From positions 3,148,501-3,212,500 of the forward strand of contig OX442318.1 in the NCBI GenBank assembly GCA_949358305.1: 64,000 bases of DNA, given 5' to 3'. The notes below the pieces were generated by a model, which saw only the letters and a program-made list of their open reading frames with translations, did not search any database and had not been told where the DNA came from. The translations under genes were made by a program, and so were the position numbers. Below are positions 1 through 13,400 of the stretch, piece by piece; positions within the stretch are counted from its first letter, which is position 1; each line of letters begins with the position of its first letter. The stretch is from Strigamia acuminata (lineage: Eukaryota > Arthropoda > Chilopoda > Geophilomorpha > Linotaeniidae).

Positions 1-355
1 GGCAGACATTTTCCTCCAGCTTCCTCGACTGGAAAACACAAAAAATTGTGACGTTACAATCGTGACGACCGTGACTGCGCCAAAAATCACAAAAATAAAT
101 ATTTATTCTTGAGAAAACGCAAGAACAGAAAACACAATTTCATAGAGAATTAAATTGTCTACAAAATAGGACTGGTTTCAGAATTTCTAAAAGCATTTGT
201 CACATCAAACGAAACAAATTTTAAGTTGAAGCGAGTAATCTGGCATCCATTTTAGTTCCAAGTTGCCGGCAGATGGTGCTAGCAACGGCGGAAGTTAAAC
301 AAACGTCATATCAACAAAAAATAAAAAATATATATAAAATTATGATGGCCAAGAC

Positions 356-624
356 CTTCTTTAGCAGCCGTGTAAATCGTGCCGGGTAATTTCGGATGCG
401 GTTGCGATGTTTTGGCAGCTATGACAACATTTGCCCCATCTTTGGCCGCTTTTAACGCGATGCTTTTTCCTATTCCTCGACTCGCGCCGGTGATAAAAAT
501 CGTTTTTCCTGCTAATTTGCTATAAATAAAACAGAAAAAAATATTAGACATAAATATAGATAGTTTAAAAATAAAATTTTGCATATTTCGGGCGTCAAAC
601 ACCAAAATATTACCCTTTGGTCAT
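356..624 (-). CDS. HSDL2: HSDL2, hydroxysteroid dehydrogenase-like 2 (5' exons only)
   Basis: Short-chain dehydrogenase/reductase; in animals HSDL2 is a peroxisomal/mitochondrial protein with an N-terminal SDR domain and a C-terminal SCP2 sterol-carrier domain. Two exons are visible: 624-614 (ATG plus 8 nt) and 519 to about 356. Spliced they begin MTKGKLAGKTIFITG. The Rossmann dinucleotide motif GASRGIG and the HSDL2-typical KTSQPHPKLPGTIYTAA stretch are present, so I separate it from generic SDRs. The acceptor before 519 (TTTATAG) and the donor after 614 are good; the donor at 356 (G|GTCTTG) is weak, so this end is approximate. The catalytic YxxxK half and SCP2 domain would lie left of position 1. 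Divergent from FANCB. Confidence 0.85.
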
Positions 625-973
625 GATTTTATAAAAAAAATCAACGTAAACAAGTTCAAGGCCTAATTAGTTGAACAGACCTGACCGCACGTGACCCACC
701 GAGCCGATAACGTTAAATATCAAGTGTTTGTATCGAAAAATAATTTCTGCTTATTACCCCGTGTTCAGCATGACGATATTTACTGCGTGGGTTGATAAAC
801 CAGGTGTTTATTGTACATCAAGAGGAAAATTCTTGTGTTTGTTAACCGATGACGAGTAGCGGAGCCGAGGAGGTCGTGGTTTCAAAAAATGGCGTCGTGT
901 GAAGCGCCAAATAAACCGTGTGGCAAGAATACGAACTACTTCGTAAATACAAGCCGCCATGTTTGTTTGAGTG
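625..973. promoter_or_regulatory. shared upstream region of HSDL2 and FANCB
   Basis: About 350 bp separate the two divergent start codons. No TATA box or other motif stands out; TSS positions cannot be fixed from the sequence. The bidirectional arrangement is the only support. Confidence 0.35.
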
Positions 974-3669
974 ATGGCGATGGAGGACGAAAATTGCGAC
1001 GAGAATTTCTGCGTTTTATTGCATAATCAACGCGTTATTCAGTTCTGTAGCGTGGTAAAAGATGATTTGCTAATAACCAAAGCTCATTTGTTTTATTACA
1101 ATGCGCAGGAAGGACAATTTTGGCCGAATCGGACGGAAAAATGCGAAACGTTCGTCAAAAGCGGGAAATTTGAATATGAAAAAACTCAGTGCGCCGTCGT
1201 AAAAGATTTAAATTTGGGAATTCGGCTGCCGGTTGTGACCATAAACATTAATTCGAAGAAAAATAGTTATTTGTACGCGTTTGTATTGGATTATACCCGA
1301 AAAATAGGATCGCAGTTGCGAATTTGCGACCATTTTCCACTCCAGAGCGCCTTAGATGCGGATTTAATCATTCGTGATGGGCCGAGTTTTGTTTATTCGA
1401 AGGAAAATCGGTTGAATTTGGTTTATTTTTGCTCCACGGTGTATAAAATGAATCAAATTTTGCCTGTTTGTGTTGGAAATTTCGTTTTTTTGGACGGAAA
1501 CAACTCGAATTTGTATTTTATTGATGGAAATAATGGATTTTTGATGAGTTTTTGTGTGGAAAAAGAAGAATTAATCAACCACGGCGCTTTGGTCGATGAT
1601 TTTGGGCGTAAATACGCGGGGAAAGTGGACGGTGTGAACGTGGAATTGAATTTTGAGGATTTGAAGCAAAGTGTTGTTTATGTTTGTTGTCACTCGCAGT
1701 TGGATAAATTCCAAAATGGGCGATTGGTCAGAAATACTTTTTTCCCGTTAAGCGGTGAAATCGTTGACATTTGTTTGTTTAAACGGTTTGACTGCGATTT
1801 TTTGATGATTTTGTGCTCGGATGGAACGCTGTCCGCTGTTAACGACGAAAGTTTTGAGGTAAAAATTTGGGGTTTTAGTTTTTTGAGGGAAAAAAATCGA
1901 ATTTTTGAAATTGTGAAAATTTTGAAATAAAAATTCGAATTTTCGAAATTGTGAATTTTTTGAAATAAAAATTCGAATTTGTGATTTTTTTGAAGTATAA
2001 ATTAGAATTTGTGAATTTGTTTAGGTAAAAAAACGAATTTTAGAATTTTTTGAGGTAGAAAATTGAATTCTGTGAGCTAAAAATTTTGAATTTTGAATTT
2101 TTGAGCTATATTTTTTAACTTTTTAATTTTTTTTAATTTTTTGAGCTTAAAATTCGTGTTTTTGACTTTTTTGAGCTTAAAAATCGATTTTCTGAATTTT
2201 TTGAGCTTAAAATTCGATTTTCTGAATTTTTTTGAGGTTAAAATTCGATTTTATGGATTTTCTTGAATTTGTGAATTTTTTAGAACTTTTTATAATTTTT
2301 TTTATTTTTCGTTGCAGTTGGTGAACCGTTGGAGCGACGTGGAAAGATTCGGAGTTGATGACGTGTTGGCGACGGGCAATAAGAGCATTCTGATCGAATT
2401 TAAGTCTCTCGTCTCTCAGATTTTGTATAAATTGAATGAAAAATCAATTGTGACTGACGTTGTTGATGTTTTCTATCCAAAAGTAAACTTTTTTGTTGGT
2501 TATTTTTGTGGTTTTTAATTATTTTTTGATTTTCAGGAGGAAAGTGCGAGGGAAAATGATGGGAAAATGTGCAGCGCCGCTAAAGCGATTGAAAATAAGC
2601 TGAGGGTGAGTGATTTGTTGACTGGTTGATTTTTGGTTGTTTATTTCGATGATGTTGTTTTAGTTCGGTGAGTTTATGCTGGAAGAAGCGAAATCGAGGT
2701 TGAATGAGAAGGAGGAGTGTGTGGAACGTGGGATGGCGCGCTTGCAGGAACTTAGTGCTAACGGTGTGGTCAATTCGAACGTGTTTAATGTGAGTTTGTG
2801 AGGAGTTTTTTGGGAGGTTTGACAAATTTGTTGGTCGAAAGTTATCAAATTTGTACTAAATTGTCGAGATTTTGTGGAATTTGTCGGAATTTTGTGGAAA
2901 TTTATCAAAATTTTACCAAAATTAGCAAAAATTTTACCGAAATTTATCAAATTTTACCGAAATTTATCAAATTTTACCGAAATTTATCAAATTTTACCGA
3001 AATTTATCAAATTTTACCGAAATTTATCAAATTTTACCGAAATTTATCAAATTTTACCGAAATTTATCAAATTTTACCGAAATTTATCAAAATTTTACCA
3101 AAATTATCAAAATTTTACCAAAATTATCAAAATTTTACCAAAATTATCAAAATTTTACCAAAATTAGCAAAAATTTTACCAAAATTAGCAAAAATTTTAC
3201 CGAAATTAGCAAAAATTGTACCGAAATTTATCAAATTTTGCCGAAATTTATCAAATTTTACCGAAATTTATTAAAAAATTTGTTGTAATTTACCAAAATT
3301 TCGTCAAAATTTATCAAAATAGACCGAAATTTACCGAAATTTACCAACTTTTGTCGTATTTTCCATAATTTTATCAAATTTATCAAACGTTTTCCAATTT
3401 ACCAAAATTTTAACCAAATTCTTAAAAAAAATTGTATTTCTTATAACAAAATCAACAACAACAACAATAATAATAATAATAATAACTTGTTTAATTCTTT
3501 TCAGTCGCACATCATCGATATAATTTCCCCAGAAAACTCGCCAGCGAACACCACCTACAAAACCTCAACCACCCCCTTAAAAATCGTCGAACTAAACGAA
3601 AAAATCTACAAACAACACTGGCTAATCCGTCTAAAATTACGAAACCAATCATACAAGTAACAAAAACCA

Positions 3670-3730
<61 letters not shown>

Positions 3731-4782
3731 TATAATCATTAATTTCTCTTCCAGGACATTAGGCAACTTCTCGTTACACCTTCTCTCCGACAACCCCGTC
3801 CAATTCACCGTCAAATTTTACCGCGACGAAATTTTTGGCGCCAAAAACCTCGGACTCACGAATTTACTCGAATTCAAAAATTACTTCTCTTCGGAATCCC
3901 CTACCATAGAAAACCAAGAATCCATCGAATTAATCGCAGTTATACCCCTAACTCAACCGATATTCGAAAAACTCACCGTCGCGGTTCAAATTTCCATAAT
4001 TTTCACCGAGATCGACGAACAAAACCCGAATCAAAAACAATTACAACAATTAATCGGTTCCGTAACACACCGCTTTGATGACGTCATCCAACCCACGCAA
4101 CAACGTAAGTTTCCTAGTGGCGAAATAACAAATCTCAAAATAAACAAATTAACCCTAAATTTCAGATTTTGACATTTGGGCGCTTTCGACCACCGAACGT
4201 TCAATAACCCTCGAAATCCACTCGACCGAAACCGATCTAACAACCATCCGACACCTCCTCACCGCAAATTTAACCCTCGAAACCAACGAAAACATTTTTT
4301 ACTTCCAAAACGATCACCCATTGGCCGCCATTGCGATTCAAACCTCATCCAAGATGGCGAACCGCTCAACTCGCATCCGTGTTTACTACAACTCCGAAAC
4401 CGAATTAATCTTCCTCTTACATCTAATTTACTCCAAACTACCACCCGATGTGATCGTAACACCTTTCACGGGCGACCTACAAGCCCTAACCAACATCCTA
4501 ACCACAAATTTAAGCCAAGAACTCGAAATAATCCGCGCAATCATACAAAATCAAGCCAAATCCCAAATCCCGCCGTTTCTAGACGAAAAAAACCCTGAAA
4601 AATCGCTCCAAAACCTTCGCCGAGCCTTCACCGACCGTCAAAAATGGTTACACGAAGCCAGAAGCGGCAAAATCGACTACAAAACCTACAAAAACCTCAA
4701 AAATCAACTGGAAACCGTCGAAATCCAAACCGACGTAAACATAGGCCTATTTTCCCACATTAATGTTCCATATTACAAATAA
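974..4782 (+). CDS. FANCB: FANCB, Fanconi anaemia core-complex subunit B
   Basis: FANCB is a scaffold of the Fanconi core E3 ligase (B-L-FAAP100 module) that monoubiquitinates FANCD2-FANCI during interstrand crosslink repair in the nucleus. Seven exons: 974-1858, 2318-2482, 2537-2605, 2664-2789, 3505-3656, 3755-4104, 4166-4782, all with GT-AG junctions and compatible phase, giving 787 aa (vertebrate FANCB is about 860). Recognition rests on the predicted N-terminal propeller part (GIRLPVVTININSKKNS), the DDVLATGNKSILIEF segment matching the FANCB 'DDFxGxGxxQxLLLF' motif, the acidic/charged middle coil and the C-terminal FDIWALSTTERSITLEI region. An ATG at 974 is used; the upstream GTG is ignored. 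Intron 4 holds a 20-bp minisatellite and intron 5 an (AT)n run. FAAP100, with similar architecture, is the alternative. Confidence 0.8.
2896..3262. repeat. 20-bp minisatellite in FANCB intron 4
   Basis: Tandem units of AAATTTATCAAATTTTACCG (20 bp), most regular at 2930-3075, drifting at both ends. The unit lacks stop codons on the plus strand, which creates spurious reading frames across it. Confidence 0.9.
3671..3726. repeat. (AT)n microsatellite in FANCB intron 5
   Basis: An uninterrupted run of alternating A and T of roughly 54 bp in the 98-bp intron between 3656 and 3755. Length in the intron makes it a likely polymorphic marker. Confidence 0.95.
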
Positions 4783-4844
4783 ATAAATGAAAAAAAAGTA
4801 TTTTTAACTCCAATTCTTTATTATTAAACCGAAATTCAATGATA

Positions 4845-5800
4845 TTAGCGTTTTCTATGCAATTGCAATGTATTCCTCCTCTTCCAGCAGGCGAATCGCG
4901 ATCCACCGGTGGTCTGTGAATAACGATGGCCCTTGCCTAAGCCTCGAGATTTGCGACCGGCGGACGTGAGACCGCGCAACTCGCGGTGCTTGTGCACCGG
5001 TTTGCAGATCCAGTGGATCTTGGGGTCACGACGGATGGAGCGGTGGAAGGGGTCCACTAAAATCACCTCGAAGAATTTGTAGGTCGAGTCCTGGGCTACC
5101 CAGTACGAATTGAGAACGCGTAACGAACCGCATCGACGTCCCACACGATCCTAAGTAAGAAATAAATGGAAAAATTAGTAAATAATGAAAATAAATGACG
5201 AAAATTTACGATTTTAATCGATTTTTTGACGAAAAATTAATAAATAGTGAGAAAAATTTCAGATTTCAGCTATTTTTCTTATTATTTATTCATTTCAGGA
5301 CGTAAAATGTAGAAATAAATAAGAAAAATAGCGGAAACTTGCAATTTTTCGTCTATTTCTTGACGTAAAATGAATAAATAATAAGAAAAATAGCTGAGAT
5401 TTGAGATCTTCCAAGCATTTTCTCACTTCGGCGAGCGCTTGGAGGTTCCTTTTGGGCTTCAATTGGTTGATTCCGTGATTTTTCGGTTTTCCGTACGTCT
5501 GGCCCTTCGGTACGGGCTTCTTGCGCCCTCCACGACGAATTCGTACGCGGTACACGAGATATCCTTTGGGAAAAGTTGAAATTTGATTGAAAAAATTATT
5601 TTTTTAAATTTATTTTTAATTTTCCAACCTTGTTTGGCCCTGTAGCCCAATCGTCGAGCTTTGTCCGGTCGACTGGGACGTGGAGCGCGGTGTAGAACGT
5701 TCAGATTGCGATATTGCCAGCATCGGATTCGCAGCAGATATCGCATGACATCGCTTTGCTTTTTTCGGTACAATTCTTGCATGTATTTGTACGCGCCCAT
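4845..5800 (-). CDS. RpL15: 60S ribosomal protein L15 (eL15)
   Basis: Structural protein of the large cytosolic ribosomal subunit. Coding exons 5800-5629, 5563-5427 and 5150-4845 give exactly 204 aa, the normal eL15 length. The start [20 protein letters not shown], the block [39 protein letters not shown] and the C-terminal GGSR...RRNTLQLH motif are diagnostic. Junction phases 1 and 0 agree. A 5' untranslated exon is suggested at about 5990-5943, followed by a perfect GTAAGT donor (5942-5937) and an acceptor just upstream of the ATG. The intron between 5426 and 5151 contains an imperfect direct duplication of about 80 bp. The stop lies 62 bp from the FANCB stop, so the two genes converge. Confidence 0.98.
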
Positions 5801-5990
5801 CTTGGTGAATAAATAGCTAAAGAATATATTTTGGTTAAAGATCAGGACGGTTTGGAACGAATTTGATGGAAATTTAATAGTTTATCGCTGGATGTTGTTG
5901 AAAATATACGGATAAAACGAGATTAATAACACGTTTACTTACATTCACGAATGGCTGCTTCGTCTCCACAACGCCGATGCAGGAACCGGA

Positions 5991-7312
5991 AATAGAATGA
6001 CGTCAAACCCAAACTTCGGATTTCCAATGGATGTTTGATTTTATAAACGAGGTAATTTATATATTAATTATTTTATAAAAAAATAAAGATTTAAGGTAAT
6101 AAATTTAAAATTTTAAATCAGAGAATTAAAATCTAATATAATCGGGCACCTTTCGGACGGTAGCATCAAGATGGCGATTGATCAAACATGGCGTCGAAAC
6201 ATGGCGCGAAAACGACTTCAAAATTTGACGTTTTTATTCATGGAAATCCAAAATTTGATGGATTAAGATCGAAAACGAAGGTAATTATATCATTTTGATC
6301 ATTTAGTAAGGGAAAACAACAACAAAAATTACTGAAAATGTTTTTTATTTGAAACATTTCTTTAAAATGGAGATAATCTTTTACTTTTCATAGTTTTCAA
6401 CTATGTAACAAACAATAAAGTCCGCGAATGATTCAAAATAGTTCGCTGTTTTGAGTGAGGTGATCTATTTTACATTCAAAAAAACCAAGACAATAATTAT
6501 CAATCAAAAAAACACAAAAAAAAAAGAAAAAAAAAGAAAAAAACACAAACTTTTTGATTTCTTGCTATTCAATCACAAAAAAAAAAGATAAAATTGACAG
6601 AATTTCTCTTCATAAACACACACGCACGTAAATAAAAAGATAAAACTATTTACTGACACTTGAGCCCTTTCTTTGGCAAATGAAATAACATTAATTAATA
6701 TATACAATTCAAAAAAGAGAAAAGAAATAAAATCAAAATTTTTTCAAAATTCAAACTGTACACACATCTCTCTCGCCAGCATATCAACATCCGGGATATT
6801 AGGTACAGATCTGTTAGTAGGCATAAAGTTTTACAATGTCCGCATTTAGTTTTTGGCGCAAAAATGGCGGATGAACATTAGTTTTCTTTGAATAAAAATA
6901 TTTCCCGCGCATAATCGGTGTAAAATGCTCTCTTTAAATATCAAAATATGGTCTCAACAATGTTCATCCACCGGAAACCCGACCAAAATTGCACCGCTGC
7001 ATCTCAGCAAACCGGAAGTGTGCGATTTGGTTCAAAATGGAGCATCAAACAACCAAAACAAAACAAAAAAAACACAAAAAAATACATAAATAATGGAAAA
7101 ATGGCAGTGGGTGATCGTTATTTGATGGCCAATCAAAATCGACACGAAAAAACATTATTGCACGAGTTGCAGCGCCGTTAGTCAGCGCCCCCAACGAGTC
7201 TTTGACGAAACTTGAATTTTCGCGTTTAAAAATGGCGACGAAAATGGCCCGTTAAAAAAATACAAATAAAAAGTCGATTTTTAGATGATTATTTGTAGTT
7301 TCTTCAATTCAT
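5991..7312. other. intergenic between RpL15 promoter and PHD-finger gene 3' end
   Basis: AT-rich sequence with A-rich low-complexity tracts at 6480-6600. It probably includes the 3' UTR of the PHF13/23-like gene on the minus strand and the RpL15 promoter at its left end. A 77-codon open frame at 6948-7181 has no domain signal. I see no further gene. Confidence 0.4.
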
Positions 7313-9617
7313 TCAGGCGCTTATCCGCCGCTTTTCGTTGCGAACTCGCTGCGACCGCCGCGTCGTTTGTTTCGCATCTCGACACCTTTGGCAAATAAAG
7401 TCTTTCGGAATGTTCGATTTACGTATTTTCGCGCACGATAAGTGGATCCACGTCAGACAATCCGAACATTCGATCATGGGACGTCCGGCGAACGGTTTTA
7501 GGCAATAACACGTCACTAAATCCCACGAATCTTCGTCTGAAACGACAAAAATGTCATTAGAAAACCGTTATTTTTGAACCTCCCCCGATAAGAGTTTTTT
7601 CTCGCCCAGGATTGGTTGTTTTTTGTTGGGGGTTTTGTAACACGCCCGCTCATTGGCTGGGAAGTAAAGATGGCGGCCGGTGGCCAAAAAATGGCGCGTG
7701 TTACGTGTAAAAATTGAATTTTTAGAAATGTACCTAATCGCTTGTAGTCTAAAATGGGGTTGTCGGCTAGAATGAGAATAATACGAATTGTTTTTTAACT
7801 GAAAAACAAACAAACTGTTGTTTTGTATTTACGTGATTCGTCCGCTGGTTTTCTATCTTCTATGGAAGTGATGGAACTTGCTGTGCTTTCTGATTGGTGA
7901 CTTTCTGTGCCGCTGCCTGCACTGTCCAGTGGACTTGCGCTGTTTTTATTCCGTAATTCCTGTTTTGGAAAATTAAGGATTGATTTAATTAGAAAATGGT
8001 AAAATAATGTGGTAAAATATTCGGGAAATGGAAATTAAATGCATTTTTCGTTATTTTCAGACGTTCAAAACGGAATTGTGACATTTTCTGGAGCTGAAAT
8101 CGACAATTTTGTGATAAATTCGTTGATTTTTGTGGTGAATTTGAAAAATTTAAATTAAAATCGTTGATTTTGTCCTGAATTTGACAAAATTATGTTAAAA
8201 TCGTCGATTTTTGTCTTGAATTTGATAAATTTATGTTAAAATAGTTGATTTTTTTGTGCTAAAATCGTCAATTTGGTGCTAAGATAGCCCATTTGATGCT
8301 AAAATCGACGATTTGTAAACAAAATTAGCTAATTTTATGATAAAATCTTTGATTTTTCTACTGAATTGGACAAATTTATGTTCAAATCGTTTATTTTTTT
8401 TAGCTAACATCGACAATTTTGTGCTGAAATCAACGATTATTGTGTCAAAATCTGAAATTTCCACCCTGGAATCGACAATGACGTGCATTAATTAGAACAC
8501 AGGATCAATTCCAACGGTAAAATTAAAAATCCACTTATTCGACACCAAAACTAAACCAAAACGTCTCCAAAAAATGCATTTTTATTCCATTTCCAGACAA
8601 ATTTCCATCCACTCCATCCAACCTCAAAATCCAACCGGTAAAAAAAAAAGAAAAAAAAAAAAAAAAAGAAAAAAATCATAATCACAACCAATTCCACATA
8701 TTTACCTCCTGCTTTTGAGCATCATAATTCTCATACTCCAATATGAAATTACAAAACGTGATAAAATCCACCGCACTCCTCCTCTTCTTAGGCGACGGCG
8801 AAAAACACTAAAAAGAAAAGAAAAAAAATAATCAAAAAAATACAAAATAACTTCAAAAACACAAAAACAAACCCCAAAAATACATAAACCCACCAACCCC
8901 ACCCCCAAACCCCATCAAAAACGCTTAAAAAAAGCTAAAAACCCCAAAAACAGCAAAAAACCAAACACCAGCACTCTACCATTTTTAAACAACAACAGCC
9001 ACCATTACGACGACGCCACAATCAGCCCCATCTTCCCGCACTGCTCCCGCATCAAATACAACGTCCCCGTAGCAAAAAACTATCACAAAACACCCCCACG
9101 ACCCCAATCCACCCCCGAAAAGAGAAAAAAAAGCAAAATCTTAGGAATAAATAACGAAAAACACGAAAATTTGCAAGCGGCGTCGACCGCCATAACTCAC
9201 CTCGTTGTCGACTTCGCTTTTCGCCAGGAAAGACGAATTTATCGCTTTCGGTGCTGTGTCAGAGGGAAAAAACAAAGAAACATGAGTTAAATCGATCATT
9301 TCGAGTGTTATTTCGCGCGGGATTTGTCCGGTTTCAACGCAATCAACTTGGAACACATTTTGCCCTATGGTGGACGGTGGTGTAGGTGGTCCGGATCAGG
9401 ACACTTTGCCGACTGTTTTCGACCGGTTCGTGAATTAACACGCGATTGGAATCGGTCAAAAGTGGTGTCGGCGGGTCAGTTTGGGGGAATTTGGGGGTTT
9501 TTGGGCGATTTGGTGGAGCGAAAGGGGCGAAAATGTGCGAAAACGCGTCGGGTTGGGTGCGAATCGCGTGATTTTGGTGGGAAATCGCGTTTTACCTTTG
9601 AAGACACCGTCCGACAT
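7313..9617 (-). CDS. PHF13/PHF23-like PHD-finger protein
   Basis: PHF13 (SPOC1) and PHF23 are nuclear proteins whose PHD finger reads H3K4me2/3 and which act in chromatin compaction and autophagy control. Modelled exons: 9617-9596, 9364-9201, 8807-8706, 7959-7833, 7536-7313; 212 aa. Exon 5 encodes the PHD finger (about residues 148-195) with [18 protein letters not shown], the aromatic-cage Trp in TWIHLSC, and a final CQRC, nearly identical to vertebrate PHF13/23. Exon 3 encodes [19 protein letters not shown], matching the family's second conserved block (xRRTxEDFNKFCxFVLAY). Phases agree throughout. Exons 1-2 are inferred from splice consensus only; their sequence ([15 protein letters not shown]) is not one I can match, so the true N-terminus may differ. 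Confidence 0.8.
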
Positions 9618-10439
9618 TTGATTCGCCAGTCGATAGTTGAGTTTGGAGATGGTGGCAAAGGTGTTCGGGTGTTTGGTGGAGGTTTAAATGCGGCGATAAC
9701 AGCAGGAACCAACTGCGGTATTCAACAAGCAGTCATAAACGAAACACGATATTCAACGTTTTCTACCCATAGGGCCGTGCGCGGGGCATGACCTCGGTTT
9801 GATTTATTTGAAAAACAAGGGGGTCATAATGGGTGGGTTTAACGGATTTTTTTTTTATTGAAAAATTTCGGACAATTGATTGATTCTTGGTTATTAGTAC
9901 TTCTTTTCAAGAAATCGAATCATTTTTTGATCTAAAAAATGATTTTTAACTTACTTTCTTGTTGCAATTCTATTTTTTTAAATTCTAGTGTAGTTGTGTA
10001 TGAGTGTTTGGTTTTTTATGACGTTTTGTTCCTCCACAAGTGTGGTAGAAAATGGAAGGTTTTTATTTTTTAGTAATTTTTATTTATCTGAATTGAGGAA
10101 AATTGAACAGTTTGGAGATTATAATTACTAAAAATAAAAGAAAGTAATTCGTATTTCGTTAAATTGATTGCTTTTTATTTATTATTAAATATTAAAAGTA
10201 TAAATTCAATTTTTTTTTGTCTAAAACCATGATTTTCGACTCTAATTCCAATTTTTCTAACTCTAGTATAATTGTGTATTGCTTATTGGTCATAAAACGA
10301 CTTCATCTCGCTTCACAAGTGTGGTAGAAACTAGAAAAAGGAAATTATTTTGTTTTGTAATTATTAGTTAATTTTTATTTATCTTAAATGAAGCAAATTG
10401 AACACTTTGGAGATTATAATTATTAAAAATAAAAGGAAA
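9618..10439. other. intergenic between NUP62 stop and PHD-gene start, with a tandem duplication
   Basis: Contains the NUP62 3' UTR (minus strand) and the PHD-gene upstream region. Two related segments, about 9960-10155 and 10250-10448, are spaced about 290 bp apart and share CACAAGTGTGGTAGAAA and GGAGATTATAATTA. See findings. Confidence 0.6.
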
Positions 10440-13400
10440 TTATTCGTATGCGAGTCGGAATCTTCGTTCTTGGTCTTTGCGCCGGACTTCGTAGAGTTGG
10501 GAAACTTCTTCGAGTTTTCTTTGGACTAAGTTCGTGTTTTGTTCGATCCACTGCAGGGAATCCATGTGGGCGTTTAAGATCTTTCCCACTTGGTAAACCT
10601 AGGAAGAGAATGTCGATTAGTGTTGTCAAGTGTTGGAGAATTGATGCGAATATTACGGGATCGGTGTTGTCCTGGTTGTTGTTGGACGCGTTCACGTGGT
10701 CGATGATTTCCTTCAGATCTTCAGCCATTCTCTTCATTTGTGCGTCGATGTTTTCGGCCAATTGATAGCTACATTTGAGGAATTGAAAATGGAAGTTTAA
10801 TTTTTTGAAATTTGAGTGCGAAAAAATATATTACTTTGGACATTTTTGAGTAAAAATCGGATTATTTTTGGAGTAAATATTTTTAGAAAACCAATTTTCA
10901 ACCAATTTTCAATATTCTTACCAATTTTCAACTTGTTTTTGCGATAAAAGTCGAATTTTTACAGATTTTTAGCATAAAAGTTGAATTTTTCCGATTTTTA
11001 CCATAAAAATTGTATTTTTTCAATTTTTACCATAAAAGGTGAATTTTTCCGATTTTTACCATGAAAGTTGAATTTTTCCGATTTTTACCATAAAAGTAGA
11101 GTTTTTACCAATTTTTACCATAACAAAATCGAATTTTTACAATAACAAAATCGAATTTTTACAATAACAAAATCGAATTTTTACAATAACAAAATCGAAT
11201 TTTTACAATAACAAAATCGAATTTTTACAATAACAAAATCGAATTTTTACAATAACAAAATCGAATTTTTACAATAACAAAATCGAATTTTTACAATAAA
11301 AATCGAATTTTTACAATAAAAATCGAATTTTTACAATAAAAATCGAATTTTTACAATAAAAATCGAATTTTTACAATAAAAATCGAATTTTTACAATAAA
11401 AATCGAATTTTTACAATAAAAATCGATTTTTAGCTAAAAAATCAAATTTTAACTGAAAAAATCGAATGATCTTACAATTTATACGAAAAAATAAATTTTT
11501 TTTCCGATCAATCCTTCAACAACTTACGTGTGCTCCCTCTCCAAATCCGCATGTTGTTGCACCGACAACGTCGGCGTTTGATCCACCTGTTGTTCCAATG
11601 GCGAAAGAAGATCCTCCAACTCTTTTTGCTGCGCCAAAATAAAATCGATTTCATGCTCCAAATGCTGTTGCTCCAACTTGACTCGCTCCAACGAATCATT
11701 CAATTGCGTAATCTACAAAAACAAAACAATAAACAAAAACAACCCAAAAATCCACAACTTTTGCTCACTTTTTCGCCATTTTTAATCAACATCCGGTCCC
11801 AAGCATTCACTTGCGTCGCTTGATTCAAATAAATCTTCTCCTGCTCCTCCAACTCCACCGTCCACTTGTTGATGGTCTCCTCCAATTGGCGGAAATTCAT
11901 GCCGCTCGAGGCCGCGGAGGAGCTGACGGCGGTGGTCGTGGCCACGGACGTGGCGAGGCCCGTAAGACTGGACGTGGTCGACCCGACGCTCGAGATGCTC
12001 GGCAGCGAGAAGCCCGAAGTGGAGGCGACGGAGACGGAAGATGCAACGGGCGCCGCGCCGCTGATGCTGAACGAGGGAGTCGCTTCGGTGGTTGCGGTTG
12101 GCGCGGTGGTTTTCGCGAGAGATGGGAATGAAAATCCAGTAACTGCAAAGAAACAAATATTTTAGTTTGCATTTCTAGGTTGTATTTTTCTGGGATGGAT
12201 TTTTGTGTTTTGTTGGAGTGGAATTGAATTTTTGTGGAACGGGATTGCATTTTGCAAGGTAAAATTGAATTTTCAGAGAAATAATTGAATTTTCCATCTT
12301 AAAAACTGAAATTTTCGAGAAATAATTAAATTTTTCATCTTAAAAATTGAAATTTTCATGAAATAATTAAATCATCTTAAAAATTTAAATTTTCATAAAA
12401 TAATTAAATTTTCCAAATTAAAAATTTAAATTTCCGTGAAATAATTCAATTTTCCATCATAAAAATTGAAATTTTCATGAAATTATTCAATTTTTCATGA
12501 AATAATTCAATTTTCCATGAAATAATTGAATTTTCCATCTTAAAAACTGAAATTTTCTTGAAATAATTAAATTTTTCATCTTAAAAATTTAAATTTTCAT
12601 GAAATAATTAAATTTTTCATTTTAAAAATTGAAATTTTCTTGAAATAATTAAATTTTTCATCTTAAAAATTTGAATTTTCATGAAATAATTAAATTTTTC
12701 ATTTTAAAAATTGAAATTTTCTTGAAATAATTAAATTTTCCATCTTAAAAACTGAAATTTTCTTGAAATAATTAAATTTTTCATCTTAAAAATTTGAATT
12801 TTCATGAAATAATTAAATTTTTCATCTTAAAAATTGAAATTTTCATGAAATTATTCAATTTTTCATGAAATAATTCAATTTTCCGAGAAAGAATTGAATT
12901 TTCCATCTTAAAAACTAAAATTTTCGAGAAATAATTCAATTTTTCATCTTAAAAATTTGAATTTTCATGAAATAATTAAATTTTTCATTTTAAAAATTGA
13001 AATTTTCTTGAAATAATTAAATTTTTCATTTTAAAAATTGAAATTTTCATGAAATAATTAAATTTTTCATTTTAAAAATTGAAATTTTCATGAAATAATT
13101 AAATTTTTCATTTTAAAAATTGAAATTTTCATGAAATAATTAAATTTTTCATCTTAAAAATTTGAATTTTCATGAAATAATTAAATTTTTCATTTAAAAG
13201 TTGAAATTTTCATAAAATAATTAAATTTTCCAAATTAAAAATTGAAATTTTCATGAAATAATTCAATTTTCCATCATAAAAATTGAAATTTTCATGAAAT
13301 TATTCAATTTTCCATGAAATAATTGAATTTTCCATGAAATAATTGAATTTTCCATGAAATAATTGAATTTTCCATGAAATAATTGAATTTTCCATGAAAT

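Noticed and set aside
974-4782. FAAP100 instead of FANCB
   Set aside because: Both share a propeller and DD..G motif, but the GIxLPxxxIxxNxKKN block and the C-terminal order fit FANCB better.
6948-7181. 77-codon plus-strand frame
   Set aside because: Low-complexity Lys/Asn-rich sequence in the probable 3' UTR of the PHD-finger gene.
11811-12250. GC-rich overlapping frames of 81-124 codons
   Set aside because: Shadows of NUP62 exon 4 in other frames.
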